A stretch of DNA of 64,000 nt from Pseudomonadota bacterium (GTDB lineage: Bacteria; Pseudomonadota; Alphaproteobacteria; Acetobacterales; Acetobacteraceae), in the NCBI GenBank assembly GCA_021818505.1, contig JAKADX010000004.1, forward strand, positions 1 through 64,000, given 5' to 3'. Of the stretch, positions 1-7,468 are shown one piece after another. The notes beneath the pieces were generated by a model that saw nothing but the letters and a program-made list of their open reading frames with translations, searched no databases and was not told where the DNA came from. Made by a program: the position numbers and the translations under genes. The number at the start of each line of letters is the position of its first letter. The first letter of the stretch is position 1.

Positions 1-207
1 CGCGAGATTGCGTGCCGACAGGTAGGTCTGCAGCTTGGGGTCGACGTTCTTGACCTCCATGGCGCCGCAGCAGTTCCAGTTGCGCAGGTCCTCCATCTCC
101 AGCCCGAGCGCCTTGCCGACGGCGCGCGTCGAGCGGTCGTAGGCGTGGCCGGTCCCTTCCAGCGCGCAGCCGGGATAGTAGGCAACCTTGCCATTGGCGT
201 GCGTCAT
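1..207 (-). CDS. shdrB2: sHdrB2, heterodisulfide reductase B-like subunit (partial, N-terminus only)
   Basis: Only the first 69 codons lie in the window; the gene runs off the left edge. The start ATG at 207 shares bases with the stop of the preceding shdrC2. Cys14 lies in a YYPGC context and Cys46-Cys47 in WNCCGAM, which is the first half of a CCG domain, the non-cubane Fe-S binding module of HdrB proteins. Its place as last gene of dsrE-C1-B1-A-H-C2-B2 identifies it as the B2 subunit of the cytoplasmic sulfur-oxidizing sHdr complex. The second CCG motif cannot be seen. In related loci the lipoate-binding carrier gene lbpA commonly follows, so it may lie just outside. Confidence 0.88.
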   Translation of the reverse strand, partial: MTHANGKVAYYPGCALEGTGHAYDRSTRAVGKALGLEMEDLRNWNCCGAMEVKNVDPKLQTYLSARNLA

Positions 208-956
208 CGATGCGCCCCCTCCTGCGCGGCGAGGCCGAGCGCGCGGCGTTCCGCCTGTTTCTGAGCGGCGACATGCTCGGAGATCGCGGCGCGCGCGCCG
301 GCCCAGCCGGCGGTGCGCGGGCGGATCAGTGTGGCGAGCCCGAGCTTGAGCAGCAGCGTCAGCGGCAGGCGCGCGATCAGGCCGCGCAGCATCGATTCGA
401 GCCAGGGCTGCCGCAGTGCCTGGCCGGTGGCGGCGAAGAAGCGGCGCAGCACGCGCCCATCCTCGATCTTGCCGGTCGCGAACACCTGCGCCGAAAACTC
501 CTCATCGAACACGGTCGAAGGCGAGGGCGCGGTATGGCCCTTCAGCTCCAGCCAATGCGCCGTCGCCTTCATGACACCCTCGGGCACCACGTCGCGCGGA
601 CAGGCATAGGTGCACTTGTTGCACGACACGCACTGCCAGATGATGTCCTTGTCGCGCAGCAGTTCCTCTTCCAGCCCCATGCGGATCAGGTAGATCCAGT
701 AACGCGGGTTGAAGCGCGGCTCGATCGCGTTGACGGTACAGGAGTTGGTGCAGGAGCCGCACTGCCAGCAGCGGTGAATGTACTCACCACCCGGCAACGC
801 GGCGATCTCATCCTGCATCTGTTCGTTGTAGTCGGTGATGACGCGGGTGCCGATGAACGTGCTCCAGTCGCCGGAGACGTCCACGCCCTCCAGTGTCAGC
901 TTTTCCTGCCGCCGCAAATCCTCCGGCCGGATCAGCGATTTTTCGTGGATCGGCAC
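204..956 (-). CDS. shdrC2: sHdrC2, iron-sulfur subunit of the sHdr complex
   Basis: About 250 residues. Two cubane [4Fe-4S] motifs of the ferredoxin type are visible: Cys63/66/69/73 (CWQCGSCTNSC) and Cys109/112/115/119 (CVSCNKCTYACP). HdrC-like subunits pass electrons between the B and A subunits. I chose the GTG at 956 because an excellent Shine-Dalgarno (AGGAGGGGG) lies just upstream. A longer open frame reaching about 1115 is Arg-rich and would overlap shdrH. The gene starts 13 bp after shdrH and overlaps shdrB2. The C-terminal 100 residues beyond the clusters are helical and Arg/Ala-rich with no recognised motif. Confidence 0.9.
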   Translation of the reverse strand: MPIHEKSLIRPEDLRRQEKLTLEGVDVSGDWSTFIGTRVITDYNEQMQDEIAALPGGEYIHRCWQCGSCTNSCTVNAIEPRFNPRYWIYLIRMGLEEELLRDKDIIWQCVSCNKCTYACPRDVVPEGVMKATAHWLELKGHTAPSPSTVFDEEFSAQVFATGKIEDGRVLRRFFAATGQALRQPWLESMLRGLIARLPLTLLLKLGLATLIRPRTAGWAGARAAISEHVAAQKQAERRALGLAAQEGAHR

Positions 957-969
957 CGCGTTCCCCCTC

Positions 970-1761
970 CTACGCCGCCTGTTGCCGCGGTTGCCGCACT
1001 GCCGCCGCGTCCAGACCGAGCAGGCGCCGGGTGTGCGCCATCGGGTCCGGCGCGGCCCCGAACTGCGTCTTGAGATACGCCCCGCCGCGTCGGTCGATGT
1101 AGCCTGAATAGACATGCGCGCAGAGTAGGTCGGCGAGCAGCGGCAGGTCGCGGAACGCGCCGTTGTCGCGCAGGAAGCCGAACAACTCCTCGCGCAATGT
1201 CACGAAGGTCGCGCAGTCATCGGCGACCGGCGGTCCGTCGGGCAGGGTCTCGGTTTCATGCCAGATTTCGCGCAACACGCCGGTCGCGGTCGCCGCGTCC
1301 CACATCCAGCGGGTCATCAGCGGCACTGCGTCCGGCGCGGTGAAGTGCAACAGCTCCGCAGCCAGATCGCGCGCCCAACGATGGATGCCCTCTCCGGCAA
1401 ATGCCTCCACGAAGGCACCGAGCCGCGCATCGACGTCGCCTGCGACCGGCACGCCCGCCAGCAGCCGCTCCAGCCGCGCGCGCAGCAGCGGGAATCCGTG
1501 CGCTGCGATCCACGCCCCGGCACGCCGGCGTGCTGGTGCGATGAATCCGCACAGCTCTCCAAATGTCGCTTCGTCCAGCAGCGTCGCGCGCCCGCTGGTG
1601 AGCCGTTCGCTGAACAGCGCCGCCTTGAGCCGCAGCAGCCCGACATAGGCCTCGATTCCGCCAGTCGGTTCCGCCGCCGTGGCAAGGTCGGAGAGGGCCG
1701 CGCGCAATGCCGGGCCGCTGAGGTCGAGCACCAGCAAATCGGTCGCGCCGGTCGCGATCAT
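970..1761 (-). CDS. shdrH: sHdrH, conserved hypothetical protein of the sHdr locus
   Basis: A 263-residue soluble protein with no recognisable catalytic motif. It is mostly Ala/Leu-rich helix, has no membrane segments and carries few cysteines. It sits exactly between shdrA (4-bp overlap with its stop) and shdrC2. That is the position of the conserved 'hyp' gene in type I sHdr clusters (C1-B1-A-hyp-C2-B2), and the name rests on this synteny, not on a sequence signature. Near the C-terminus, HVYSGYIDRRGG is a likely conserved patch. A structural or assembly role in the complex is inference. Confidence 0.75.
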   Translation of the reverse strand: MIATGATDLLVLDLSGPALRAALSDLATAAEPTGGIEAYVGLLRLKAALFSERLTSGRATLLDEATFGELCGFIAPARRRAGAWIAAHGFPLLRARLERLLAGVPVAGDVDARLGAFVEAFAGEGIHRWARDLAAELLHFTAPDAVPLMTRWMWDAATATGVLREIWHETETLPDGPPVADDCATFVTLREELFGFLRDNGAFRDLPLLADLLCAHVYSGYIDRRGGAYLKTQFGAAPDPMAHTRRLLGLDAAAVRQPRQQAA

Positions 1762-2813
1762 TCCGCCGCCTGCCGCACCACGTCTTGCACCACGGCCAGT
1801 GCCGCCATCGCGGCCGACTGGCCCTGCGCGATCGAGTCATCAATCGTCTCCGGCCCCGTCGCGGCCCCCGCGACGAACACGCCCGGCCGCGAGGTGCCGC
1901 CGGTCGCGGCATAGCTCGACGCCTTGCGGATATGCCCGTATTTCTCAAGCTCGACGCCGAATGTCGCGGCGATGACCCGGTTATCCACGTTCGGGTCCAT
2001 GCCGATCGCATGTACCACCATGTCGAACGGGATGGTGATCGGGCGTTTGACCAGCGTGTCCTCGCCCTTGAGGATCAGCCGCCTGCCGTCCGACGTCACC
2101 TCGGCAATGCGCGCCTTGATGTATTTGACGCGATGCTTCTCCTGACTTTCCCAGTAGTACTGGCCTTCGTAGAGACCGAAGGTGCGGATATCCATGTAGT
2201 AGATGTACACGCTGCTTTTTGGCAGCGCCTCGCGGATTTCCATCGCGATGTTGGCGGATACGGTGCAGCAGATCTTTGAGCACCATTCCCGACCGATCTG
2301 CCGGTCGCGCGAGCCGACGCAAAGCAGGATCGCGACCCGCTCCGGCTCCCGTCCATCGGACGGACAGCGCACGCCCTTGCCGGAGGAGAACATCTGCTCC
2401 ACCTGCGTCGTCGTCACCACGTCGGGATAGGTGCCGAAACCCCATTCCGGCTTGTTGACCGAGTCGAAATGCGTGAAGCCGGTGCACAGGATCGCCGCCG
2501 AGGCCGCGAACTCAGTTCCGTCCGAGAGCCGCACGCGGAACGCGCCCGGATCGCCGGAGAAGGATGCCACGGTGGCGCCGCGGCGGATGTCGATCTGCGG
2601 GTCGGCTTCCACGCGCCGCACCATGCCGCCGATGGCGTCGCGCGCCCATTCGCCCGACGGCACCAGCCGCGCGTAGCCCGACAGGATCGGCGCGCCGCCC
2701 AGCCGGTCCGCCTTATCGACCATGACCACGCGCCGACCCGCGCGTGCCAGTGCGTGCGCCGCCGACAGGCCTGACGGGCCGGCGCCGACAACGAGGACAG
2801 GCAGGTCGGTCAC
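1758..2813 (-). CDS. shdrA: sHdrA, FAD-binding subunit of the sHdr complex
   Basis: A 351-residue flavoprotein. The N-terminal Rossmann motif is GAGPSG (Gly10-Gly15), and a second nucleotide-binding stretch near the C-terminus reads GVFVAGAATGPETIDDSIAQG. Cys165, Cys178, Cys182 and Cys183 form the Hdr-type cluster motif (CVGSRD...CSKICC). It is much shorter than methanogen HdrA because the extra ferredoxin domains are absent, as is usual for the bacterial sulfur-oxidizing form. It overlaps shdrB1 and shdrH by 4 bp each, implying translational coupling. The proposed role is electron transfer during oxidation of protein-bound sulfane sulfur in the cytoplasm. Confidence 0.92.
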   Translation of the reverse strand: MTDLPVLVVGAGPSGLSAAHALARAGRRVVMVDKADRLGGAPILSGYARLVPSGEWARDAIGGMVRRVEADPQIDIRRGATVASFSGDPGAFRVRLSDGTEFAASAAILCTGFTHFDSVNKPEWGFGTYPDVVTTTQVEQMFSSGKGVRCPSDGREPERVAILLCVGSRDRQIGREWCSKICCTVSANIAMEIREALPKSSVYIYYMDIRTFGLYEGQYYWESQEKHRVKYIKARIAEVTSDGRRLILKGEDTLVKRPITIPFDMVVHAIGMDPNVDNRVIAATFGVELEKYGHIRKASSYAATGGTSRPGVFVAGAATGPETIDDSIAQGQSAAMAALAVVQDVVRQAAE

Positions 2814-4168
2814 GCCCCGTCTCCCGCCGGCAATGCGACGAAGCCTGGCCCCGACGTGATCGCGCGCTTCGGATCATACAGCGTCTCGACGCGCCCGGCG
2901 GCAACCTCCTGCAGGTAGGACTCGAACTCCGCCTTGGCTTTCTGCCAGTCGATGCCAAGCTTCTCCAGGAGTCCCTCGAACGGGGAGGCGTGCCAGTGCA
3001 ACTGCGCCAGTTTGTACGGATGCGCGCCACAGGCCAGTGCCGCGAACTGGCAATCCGCCATGACCGGCAGCTCATACACCTTGTCCACGGCGCGGCCGAT
3101 CCACTGGTTCTTGTCGAGCGTGGTGATGCAGCCGGTGTCGTGGCCGATCATCACGTCCGCGCGCGCCTCCTCGACCGCGACCCTGATCTTGCGGTCGATG
3201 GCGAAGGAGCGGGTGAACTCGCGCTCGCCGATGATGTGGCGGAAGCCGAAGCCGCAGCAATCGTACCAGGTCGAATAGTCGATCACTTGCGCGCCCAGCG
3301 ACTGCATCACGCCGGTGGTGACGGCGACGCGGTTGCCGTCCATGACGGTGTCGTCGTAGATCACGTCCTCCGGCACCATCTTGTAGACATGGCAAGCGGG
3401 ATGGACGGTCACCCGCAGCTTGGAGCAGTCGATCACCCGGCGCTCCGCCACCCGCTCGCGCATCACGTGCAGCCATTCGGAATAGTGGACGACCTCCTCC
3501 GGGATCAGCAGCTTGCCGTCCACCAGCCGCCCGAGCTTGGCCAGGATCTTGCGCACCTGCTCGCGCAACTGCGGCGAGTGCATCAGGAAGCTGCGCATCT
3601 CCTTGTAGTTGCCGAAGGAGGTGCCGCAATGCACCAGCGGGTAATACGTTCCTGCCGGAATCCCCTGCGCCTGGGCCGAGACATAGGCCTGGTGGAAATT
3701 GCGCAGGAACACCGCGGCCAGGCTGACCACGTTGCCGATGCCTGAGCCGTGATAGTTCCACGCGGTGCAGGAGGTCTGGTCGGTCTCGTCGATATAGCGC
3801 GTGCCGAGCTGGTTCATCAGCCACAGCAGCGACGTGGGATAGCCCGGAATGTTACCGCACTGGCCGCAGGATTTGTGATGCCAGAGGAAGTTGGTGGGGA
3901 TCCGCTTCTCCCACCCGTACAGCGTGCGCGCGGTGACCGGCTCATGGCGTTCGCCGATGCGGTGGACAATGATCTCGCCATCCTTTTCGAGCTGCCACAT
4001 GCGCTCGCGGACGTCCTCGACCTGGTCCTTGTTGACCAGCAGCGCGCGGCGGTCGATGCGCGCCTCCACCCAGTCTGTGGCGCGACGCGCCTGCTCGGGC
4101 GCCAGGGGCGCGGGCTGCCATTCCGGCCCGAAGCCCGTGTAATGCCCGCCCTGATCGGCCTGTGCCAT
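2810..4168 (-). CDS. shdrB1: sHdrB1, CCG-domain catalytic subunit of the sHdr complex
   Basis: A 452-residue protein with two cysteine-rich halves. The N-terminal half has Cys101, Cys104, Cys134 and Cys181 (CGQCGN, TSCTAWN, HCGTSFG). The C-terminal half has Cys259, Cys304-Cys305 and Cys347 (HPACH, YDCCGFG, DTGCITT). These match the CCG domains that hold non-cubane clusters in HdrB. It lies 28 bp after shdrC1 and overlaps shdrA by 4 bp. The first 90 residues have no cysteines and are charged. In family context it should be the site where disulfide or sulfane sulfur on the lipoate carrier is handled; that is established for the pathway generally, not shown here. Confidence 0.92.
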   Translation of the reverse strand: MAQADQGGHYTGFGPEWQPAPLAPEQARRATDWVEARIDRRALLVNKDQVEDVRERMWQLEKDGEIIVHRIGERHEPVTARTLYGWEKRIPTNFLWHHKSCGQCGNIPGYPTSLLWLMNQLGTRYIDETDQTSCTAWNYHGSGIGNVVSLAAVFLRNFHQAYVSAQAQGIPAGTYYPLVHCGTSFGNYKEMRSFLMHSPQLREQVRKILAKLGRLVDGKLLIPEEVVHYSEWLHVMRERVAERRVIDCSKLRVTVHPACHVYKMVPEDVIYDDTVMDGNRVAVTTGVMQSLGAQVIDYSTWYDCCGFGFRHIIGEREFTRSFAIDRKIRVAVEEARADVMIGHDTGCITTLDKNQWIGRAVDKVYELPVMADCQFAALACGAHPYKLAQLHWHASPFEGLLEKLGIDWQKAKAEFESYLQEVAAGRVETLYDPKRAITSGPGFVALPAGDGA

Positions 4169-4196
4169 ATGCTGTCTCCTTGCGCTCGCGGCGCCG

Positions 4197-4943
4197 TCAG
4201 CCGCCGGCCTGCTCGTCCAGCCAGTCCTGGTATTCGCTGCGCTTCTCGTCCATCACGTCGAGGATCACGTCGTAGAGGTTGGGGTCAACCGCTTCCAACT
4301 GCTGCAGCACCCCGGTCTCCTCCCAGATCGTGTACAGCTCGATCGAGGTCTTCAGGTTGACCTCCCACGCGGTGTCCAGCGTATGCAGCGTGGGCATGGG
4401 GATCGCCTTGCGCAGCAGCTTCAGCGGTGCGTCCACCTTGCTGACATTGGGTCCCCAGTCGGGAAACGCGTCGCCCGTAATCATGTTGGGCGCGAGCTGG
4501 TTGCCGGTGGAGATCACCTTCATCAGCACGCGCGTGAATGGTTTCAGCGCGTCCTTCGCCGACTGCATGCCGTGCTTGATTGCGACCTCGCGCAGGATCA
4601 TCACCAGCCCGCCAGGGGAGTTCTGGAACGGACAGCGTGCGGCGCAGGTGTAGCACTGGGCGCAGGCCCAGATCTTCTCCTGCATCGCGTCGTGGATGCC
4701 CTCCAGATTCTCGGTCCAGAGCAGCTGCACGATCTCGCGCGGCGAGTAATCGTAGTAATGGGCCGACGGACAGGTGGCGGTGCAGATGCCGCAGTTCAGG
4801 CAGCCGTGCAGCTCGTGGTCATAAAGCGGATGCGAGCGGATGTCCTCGAACACCGCCTCCAGCGTCTCATAGGCGACCGGCGCCCGCTCCGTCACCGGAT
4901 CGCCGATCGGCGTATGCATCTGCGGGGGCACCACGGCGTCCAT
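4197..4943 (-). CDS. shdrC1: sHdrC1, iron-sulfur subunit of the sHdr complex
   Basis: 248 residues with two [4Fe-4S] motifs, Cys48/51/54/58 (CLNCGICTATCP) and Cys94/97/100/104 (CAQCYTCAARCP), followed by a helical C-terminal half. This is the HdrC architecture. It starts 11 bp after dsrE and is followed by shdrB1, so the operon order dsrE-C1-B1-A-H-C2-B2 is that of type I sHdr loci. The ATG at 4943 is the first good start; an alternative at Met9 is possible. No signal peptide, so it is cytoplasmic. Confidence 0.92.
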   Translation of the reverse strand: MDAVVPPQMHTPIGDPVTERAPVAYETLEAVFEDIRSHPLYDHELHGCLNCGICTATCPSAHYYDYSPREIVQLLWTENLEGIHDAMQEKIWACAQCYTCAARCPFQNSPGGLVMILREVAIKHGMQSAKDALKPFTRVLMKVISTGNQLAPNMITGDAFPDWGPNVSKVDAPLKLLRKAIPMPTLHTLDTAWEVNLKTSIELYTIWEETGVLQQLEAVDPNLYDVILDVMDEKRSEYQDWLDEQAGG

Positions 4944-4954
4944 TACAGCGCCCC

Positions 4955-5335
4955 TCAGTAGGTCAGGACCCGCACGTCATCGTCCTCCATCACCTGTGCG
5001 ATGACATGCGCACCCCCGACGATCCCGCTGCATTCGGGGATCAGGTCGGCCTCGGTCATGTTGAACAGGTCGAGATTCGGTGAGCAGCAGTAGAACTTCA
5101 CCCCCGCCTCATGGGCGTCCTTGATGAAGTCGTACACGGACTTGGGCGAGCCTTCCTTGACGTGCAGCCGCTCAGCCACGCCCTTCATCATCAGCCGACC
5201 CGAGGTGGCGGTGCAGACCACCTCCACCTCGTAATCCATCGCGGCTGCGACGCTTGCCTGGAAGAACGGCGCGCCCAGTTCTTCGCCATTGCGAGGATCG
5301 GTGTTGACCATGACGATCAGCAGCTTCCTGGCCAC
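4955..5335 (-). CDS. dsrE3: DsrE-family sulfurtransferase (DsrE3 type) heading the sHdr operon
   Basis: A 126-residue cytoplasmic DsrE-fold protein. Adjacent cysteines Cys83-Cys84 in FYCCSPNLDLF are the expected persulfide-carrying site; the DsrE3 proteins of sHdr clusters carry an equivalent Cys pair. The start is GTG at 5335, preceded by AGGAGG at ideal spacing. As first gene of the operon it probably receives sulfur from a rhodanese or TusA and passes it towards the sHdr/lipoate machinery. No tusA or rhodanese gene is visible in this window, so the relay must be completed from elsewhere. Confidence 0.92.
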   Translation of the reverse strand: MARKLLIVMVNTDPRNGEELGAPFFQASVAAAMDYEVEVVCTATSGRLMMKGVAERLHVKEGSPKSVYDFIKDAHEAGVKFYCCSPNLDLFNMTEADLIPECSGIVGGAHVIAQVMEDDDVRVLTY

Positions 5336-5379
5336 CTTGACGCCTCCTGCCGCGCACCTGTCGCGCGCTTACCCAAATT

Positions 5380-5409
5380 AGGCTACGTGCGTCACCCTCG
5401 CGCCGTCAA
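5380..5409 (-). promoter_or_regulatory. Possible dsrE-shdr promoter
   Basis: On the minus strand TTGACG (5409-5404) is followed after 18 bp by TAGCCT (5385-5380), a fair -35 and a weak -10, placing transcription start about 40 bp before the dsrE GTG. Just upstream of the -35 is TTTGGAATATATGGC (about 5424-5410). It resembles the GGAATATGGC half of the palindrome at 5569-5590 and could be a second operator half-site. No transcript data are available. Confidence 0.35.
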
Positions 5410-5563
5410 GCCATATATTCCAAAGCACGCAAGAATCGCCGGCGCGTCGCTGGCGGCAGAACATGGGGGCGCTGCCGTGCAATCCCGGCGAGCACCCCGT
5501 GGCCGTCCGGGGCGCGCCGGGGATAACCGGTTCGCCCGCCGGTCGGCTCGCATTTGCCGCTTC

Positions 5564-5590
5564 CATTGATGCAAATTCCGGAATATGGCT
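5564..5590 (-). promoter_or_regulatory. Conserved palindromic operator candidate, copy 1 (upstream of dsrE-shdr)
   Basis: Plus-strand arms are ATGCAAATTC (5569-5578) and GAATATGGCT (5581-5590) around a CG centre; the core ATTCCGGAAT is a perfect palindrome. The block 5564-5587 matches 58647-58670 at 22 of 24 positions when read in the direction of dsrE transcription. Such long identity between two distant intergenic regions, each in front of sulfur genes, suggests a shared transcription-factor site. ArsR-type sulfane-sulfur repressors are known to control sHdr and sox genes in other bacteria, but the regulator here is not known. Confidence 0.6.
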
Positions 5591-5657
5591 AGCTGGATCG
5601 GGAGGGGTTCGGATGACGGAGAAGCCCGGCATCGCCGGCTGTGATCCGCGGCAGCGG

Positions 5658-6368
5658 TTACGCAGGCTGTGCGTCGTCGTGCATCAGGCCGGTTACGTTG
5701 ATCACTCCAACCATGATTGCGCTCAGTGCTTCGGCCAGCGCGCCCTGGCGCACGCGCAGCGCTTCCAGCGCGGCGCCGCTCTGGTCGGGCATCGCGTCGA
5801 AGGCCAGCACCAGATCCTCCACCATGCCGCTCTTGATGCCTGGATGGCCGGAAAAGCCGAGGCAGTTGCCGCACAGCGCGAACAGCGCCGGCCTTCCGGC
5901 ATCGTCGTGCGCCAGAATGGCCGCGTCCGGCGGCGGCACCGCGCGGTCACGTGCGCACAGGAACAGCGGATAGGTTGCGGGCAACATGCCGCCCAGAGCA
6001 TCGGCGCGGATGCGATGCGCCTCGGTCATGCGGACCTCGAGTTCCGATTCCTCGGCGCCGCCGCCCGCCGCAACGCTCAAGATCACGGCGCCGGCGCCGA
6101 TACCGATCACCGGCAGGCGCCGGGCCAGGAAGTCGCGTGTCAGCCGCAGTTCCGCTGCGAGACTCGGCAACAGCATGCCGCTGACCACGCCGTACGGTGC
6201 CGCGCCCAGCAGCACCAGGCCGTCGAAGCCTTCGGCCGTGCGTGGAACGGCGCCGCCCGGCACGAAGGGACGCGCGTAATGGAAGCGGACCGCCCGGCTC
6301 TCGAAATGGTCTTCCAGCAGGCCGAGAAACTCGGCCTCGGTGTGCTGCACCACGCACAGCGTTCGCAC
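5658..6368 (-). CDS. Class I glutamine amidotransferase-like protein, nucleophile missing
   Basis: 236 residues with the flavodoxin-like GATase1 fold pattern. An N-terminal strand (TLCVVQHTE) is followed by FDGLVLLG and then the nucleophile elbow. The elbow reads VIGIGAGAVIL (residues 87-97), so the catalytic Cys of the usual G-x-C-x-G-x-Q motif is Gly91. A later GHPGIKSG resembles the His region. It is probably not a working glutaminase. The start is GTG at 6368 behind GAAGGAG. It is divergent from lipS1 and lies between the sHdr and lipoate-assembly operons. A role in the lipoate/sHdr pathway is inference. Confidence 0.72.
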   Translation of the reverse strand: MRTLCVVQHTEAEFLGLLEDHFESRAVRFHYARPFVPGGAVPRTAEGFDGLVLLGAAPYGVVSGMLLPSLAAELRLTRDFLARRLPVIGIGAGAVILSVAAGGGAEESELEVRMTEAHRIRADALGGMLPATYPLFLCARDRAVPPPDAAILAHDDAGRPALFALCGNCLGFSGHPGIKSGMVEDLVLAFDAMPDQSGAALEALRVRQGALAEALSAIMVGVINVTGLMHDDAQPA

Positions 6369-6392
6369 TTTTGCGCTCCTTCGCTTTCCGGG

Positions 6393-6406
6393 TCATCGCG
6401 CGATGA
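6393..6406. promoter_or_regulatory. 14-bp perfect palindrome in the divergent GATase-like/lipS1 promoter region
   Basis: TCATCGCGCGATGA is its own reverse complement. It sits near the centre of the 74-bp gap between the two divergent starts (6368 and 6443), where an operator controlling both directions would be expected. It is unrelated in sequence to the ATTCC-type palindrome at 5569. The CGCG core could also occur by chance in GC-rich DNA. Confidence 0.35.
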
Positions 6407-6442
6407 TACGGCGCCGTCCACGACTTGCACGGAAAAACCTCA

Positions 6443-7468
6443 ATGAGCTGGGTCGAGGCAATCTGCGGGATCGAGGCATTCGACGACGTGCCGATCGACG
6501 CGGCCCTGGTGATGGCGCTGGAGCACGCGGCACTGGCACGGCCGTTGCAGCCGCTGCGCTTCTACACGCCGAGCTTCCGTGCCTATGCCAGCGAGGAGCT
6601 GAAACCCTGCGGGCGCGACCTGTATCCGGCGTTCTCGGTCACCGGCGGCGCCTGCGCGCTCAACTGCGATCACTGTCAGGCCAAGATCCTGGAGCCGATG
6701 ATACCCGCCGGCGGGCCGGAGGCGTTCGAGCGCATGGTGCGCGACCTGGTGCTGCTGCGCGGCTTGCGCGGGTTCCTGCTCTCCGGCGGCTCGAATCGGC
6801 GCAACGAAGTGCCGTACGATCGCTATTATCCCGCGATCGAGCGGCTGAAGCGCGACTTCCCGCACCTGCGCATCGCGATGCACAGTGCGCTGCTTGACGA
6901 ACGGCGCGCGAGGGCAATGGAATCGGCCGGCGTCGATGTCGCCATGCTCGACGTGATCGGCGCCGAGGCGACGATCCGCGAAGTCTATCACCTCGACCGC
7001 CCCGTCGCCGATTTCGAGGCGACGCTGGCCGCGCTCTGCGCGACCACGATGCAGGTGGTGCCGCATATCGTCATCGGCCTGCATTACGGCCGGCTGCTCG
7101 GCGAGGAGCAGGCGTTGGAGATCGTCGCACGTCACCGCGTCGCAGCGCTGGTGCTGGTGGTGGTGATGCCGTTCTACGCGCCGTCGGACCGGCCTTTCCG
7201 CACCGTGCCGCCGGAGGAAACCGCGCAGGTGTTCCTCGCCGCACGGCAGCGCCTCGATGGGGTGCCGGTGCAGCTTGGTTGTGCCCGCCCGGCGGGACGG
7301 CACAAGCTGGCGACCGACGCCTACGCGGTGATGGCCGGCTTCGACGGCATCGCCTATCCGGCCGAGGGCGTGGTTGCGCTGGCCCGCGCGATCGGCCGTC
7401 CGGTCGAGCAGGAGTCCGCCTGTTGCTCCGTCGCACTCGACGGGTTGCGCTCCGGCGGCTGCGCGTGA
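6443..7468 (+). CDS. lipS1: LipS1, radical SAM sulfur-insertion subunit of sHdr-type lipoate synthase
   Basis: About 341 residues. The radical-SAM cluster motif CALNCDHC (Cys71/75/78; CX3CX2C) follows a YPAFSVTGG strand. LLSGGSNRRN resembles the SAM-binding GGE region. The last 15 residues carry more cysteines (ESACC, SGGCA). I chose ATG 6443; a TTG at 6425 is the alternative. It overlaps lipT by 4 bp and belongs to lipS1-lipT-lipS2-slpl, the set known to make the lipoyl cofactor on LbpA for the sHdr pathway. LipS1 and LipS2 together insert the two sulfurs into octanoyl-carrier; the assignment as S1 rests on order and resemblance. Confidence 0.85.
   Translation: MSWVEAICGIEAFDDVPIDAALVMALEHAALARPLQPLRFYTPSFRAYASEELKPCGRDLYPAFSVTGGACALNCDHCQAKILEPMIPAGGPEAFERMVRDLVLLRGLRGFLLSGGSNRRNEVPYDRYYPAIERLKRDFPHLRIAMHSALLDERRARAMESAGVDVAMLDVIGAEATIREVYHLDRPVADFEATLAALCATTMQVVPHIVIGLHYGRLLGEEQALEIVARHRVAALVLVVVMPFYAPSDRPFRTVPPEETAQVFLAARQRLDGVPVQLGCARPAGRHKLATDAYAVMAGFDGIAYPAEGVVALARAIGRPVEQESACCSVALDGLRSGGCA

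Larger units (their letters stand above)
5336..5657. other. Intergenic control region upstream of dsrE-shdr
   Basis: 322 bp without a convincing gene. It lies between the amidotransferase-like gene (stop at 5658) and dsrE. It holds a possible promoter (5380-5409), a half-site-like sequence at 5410-5424 and the conserved palindromic element at 5564-5590, all described separately. A minus-strand frame of 84 codons crosses it but has no family resemblance and reads straight through the palindrome. Confidence 0.6.

Noticed and set aside
5378-5632. 84-codon minus-strand frame upstream of dsrE containing HIPEFASME
   Set aside because: The same peptide-like string appears at 58.65 kb in an unrelated frame because the DNA block is a conserved palindrome; it is regulatory DNA, not a coding repeat.
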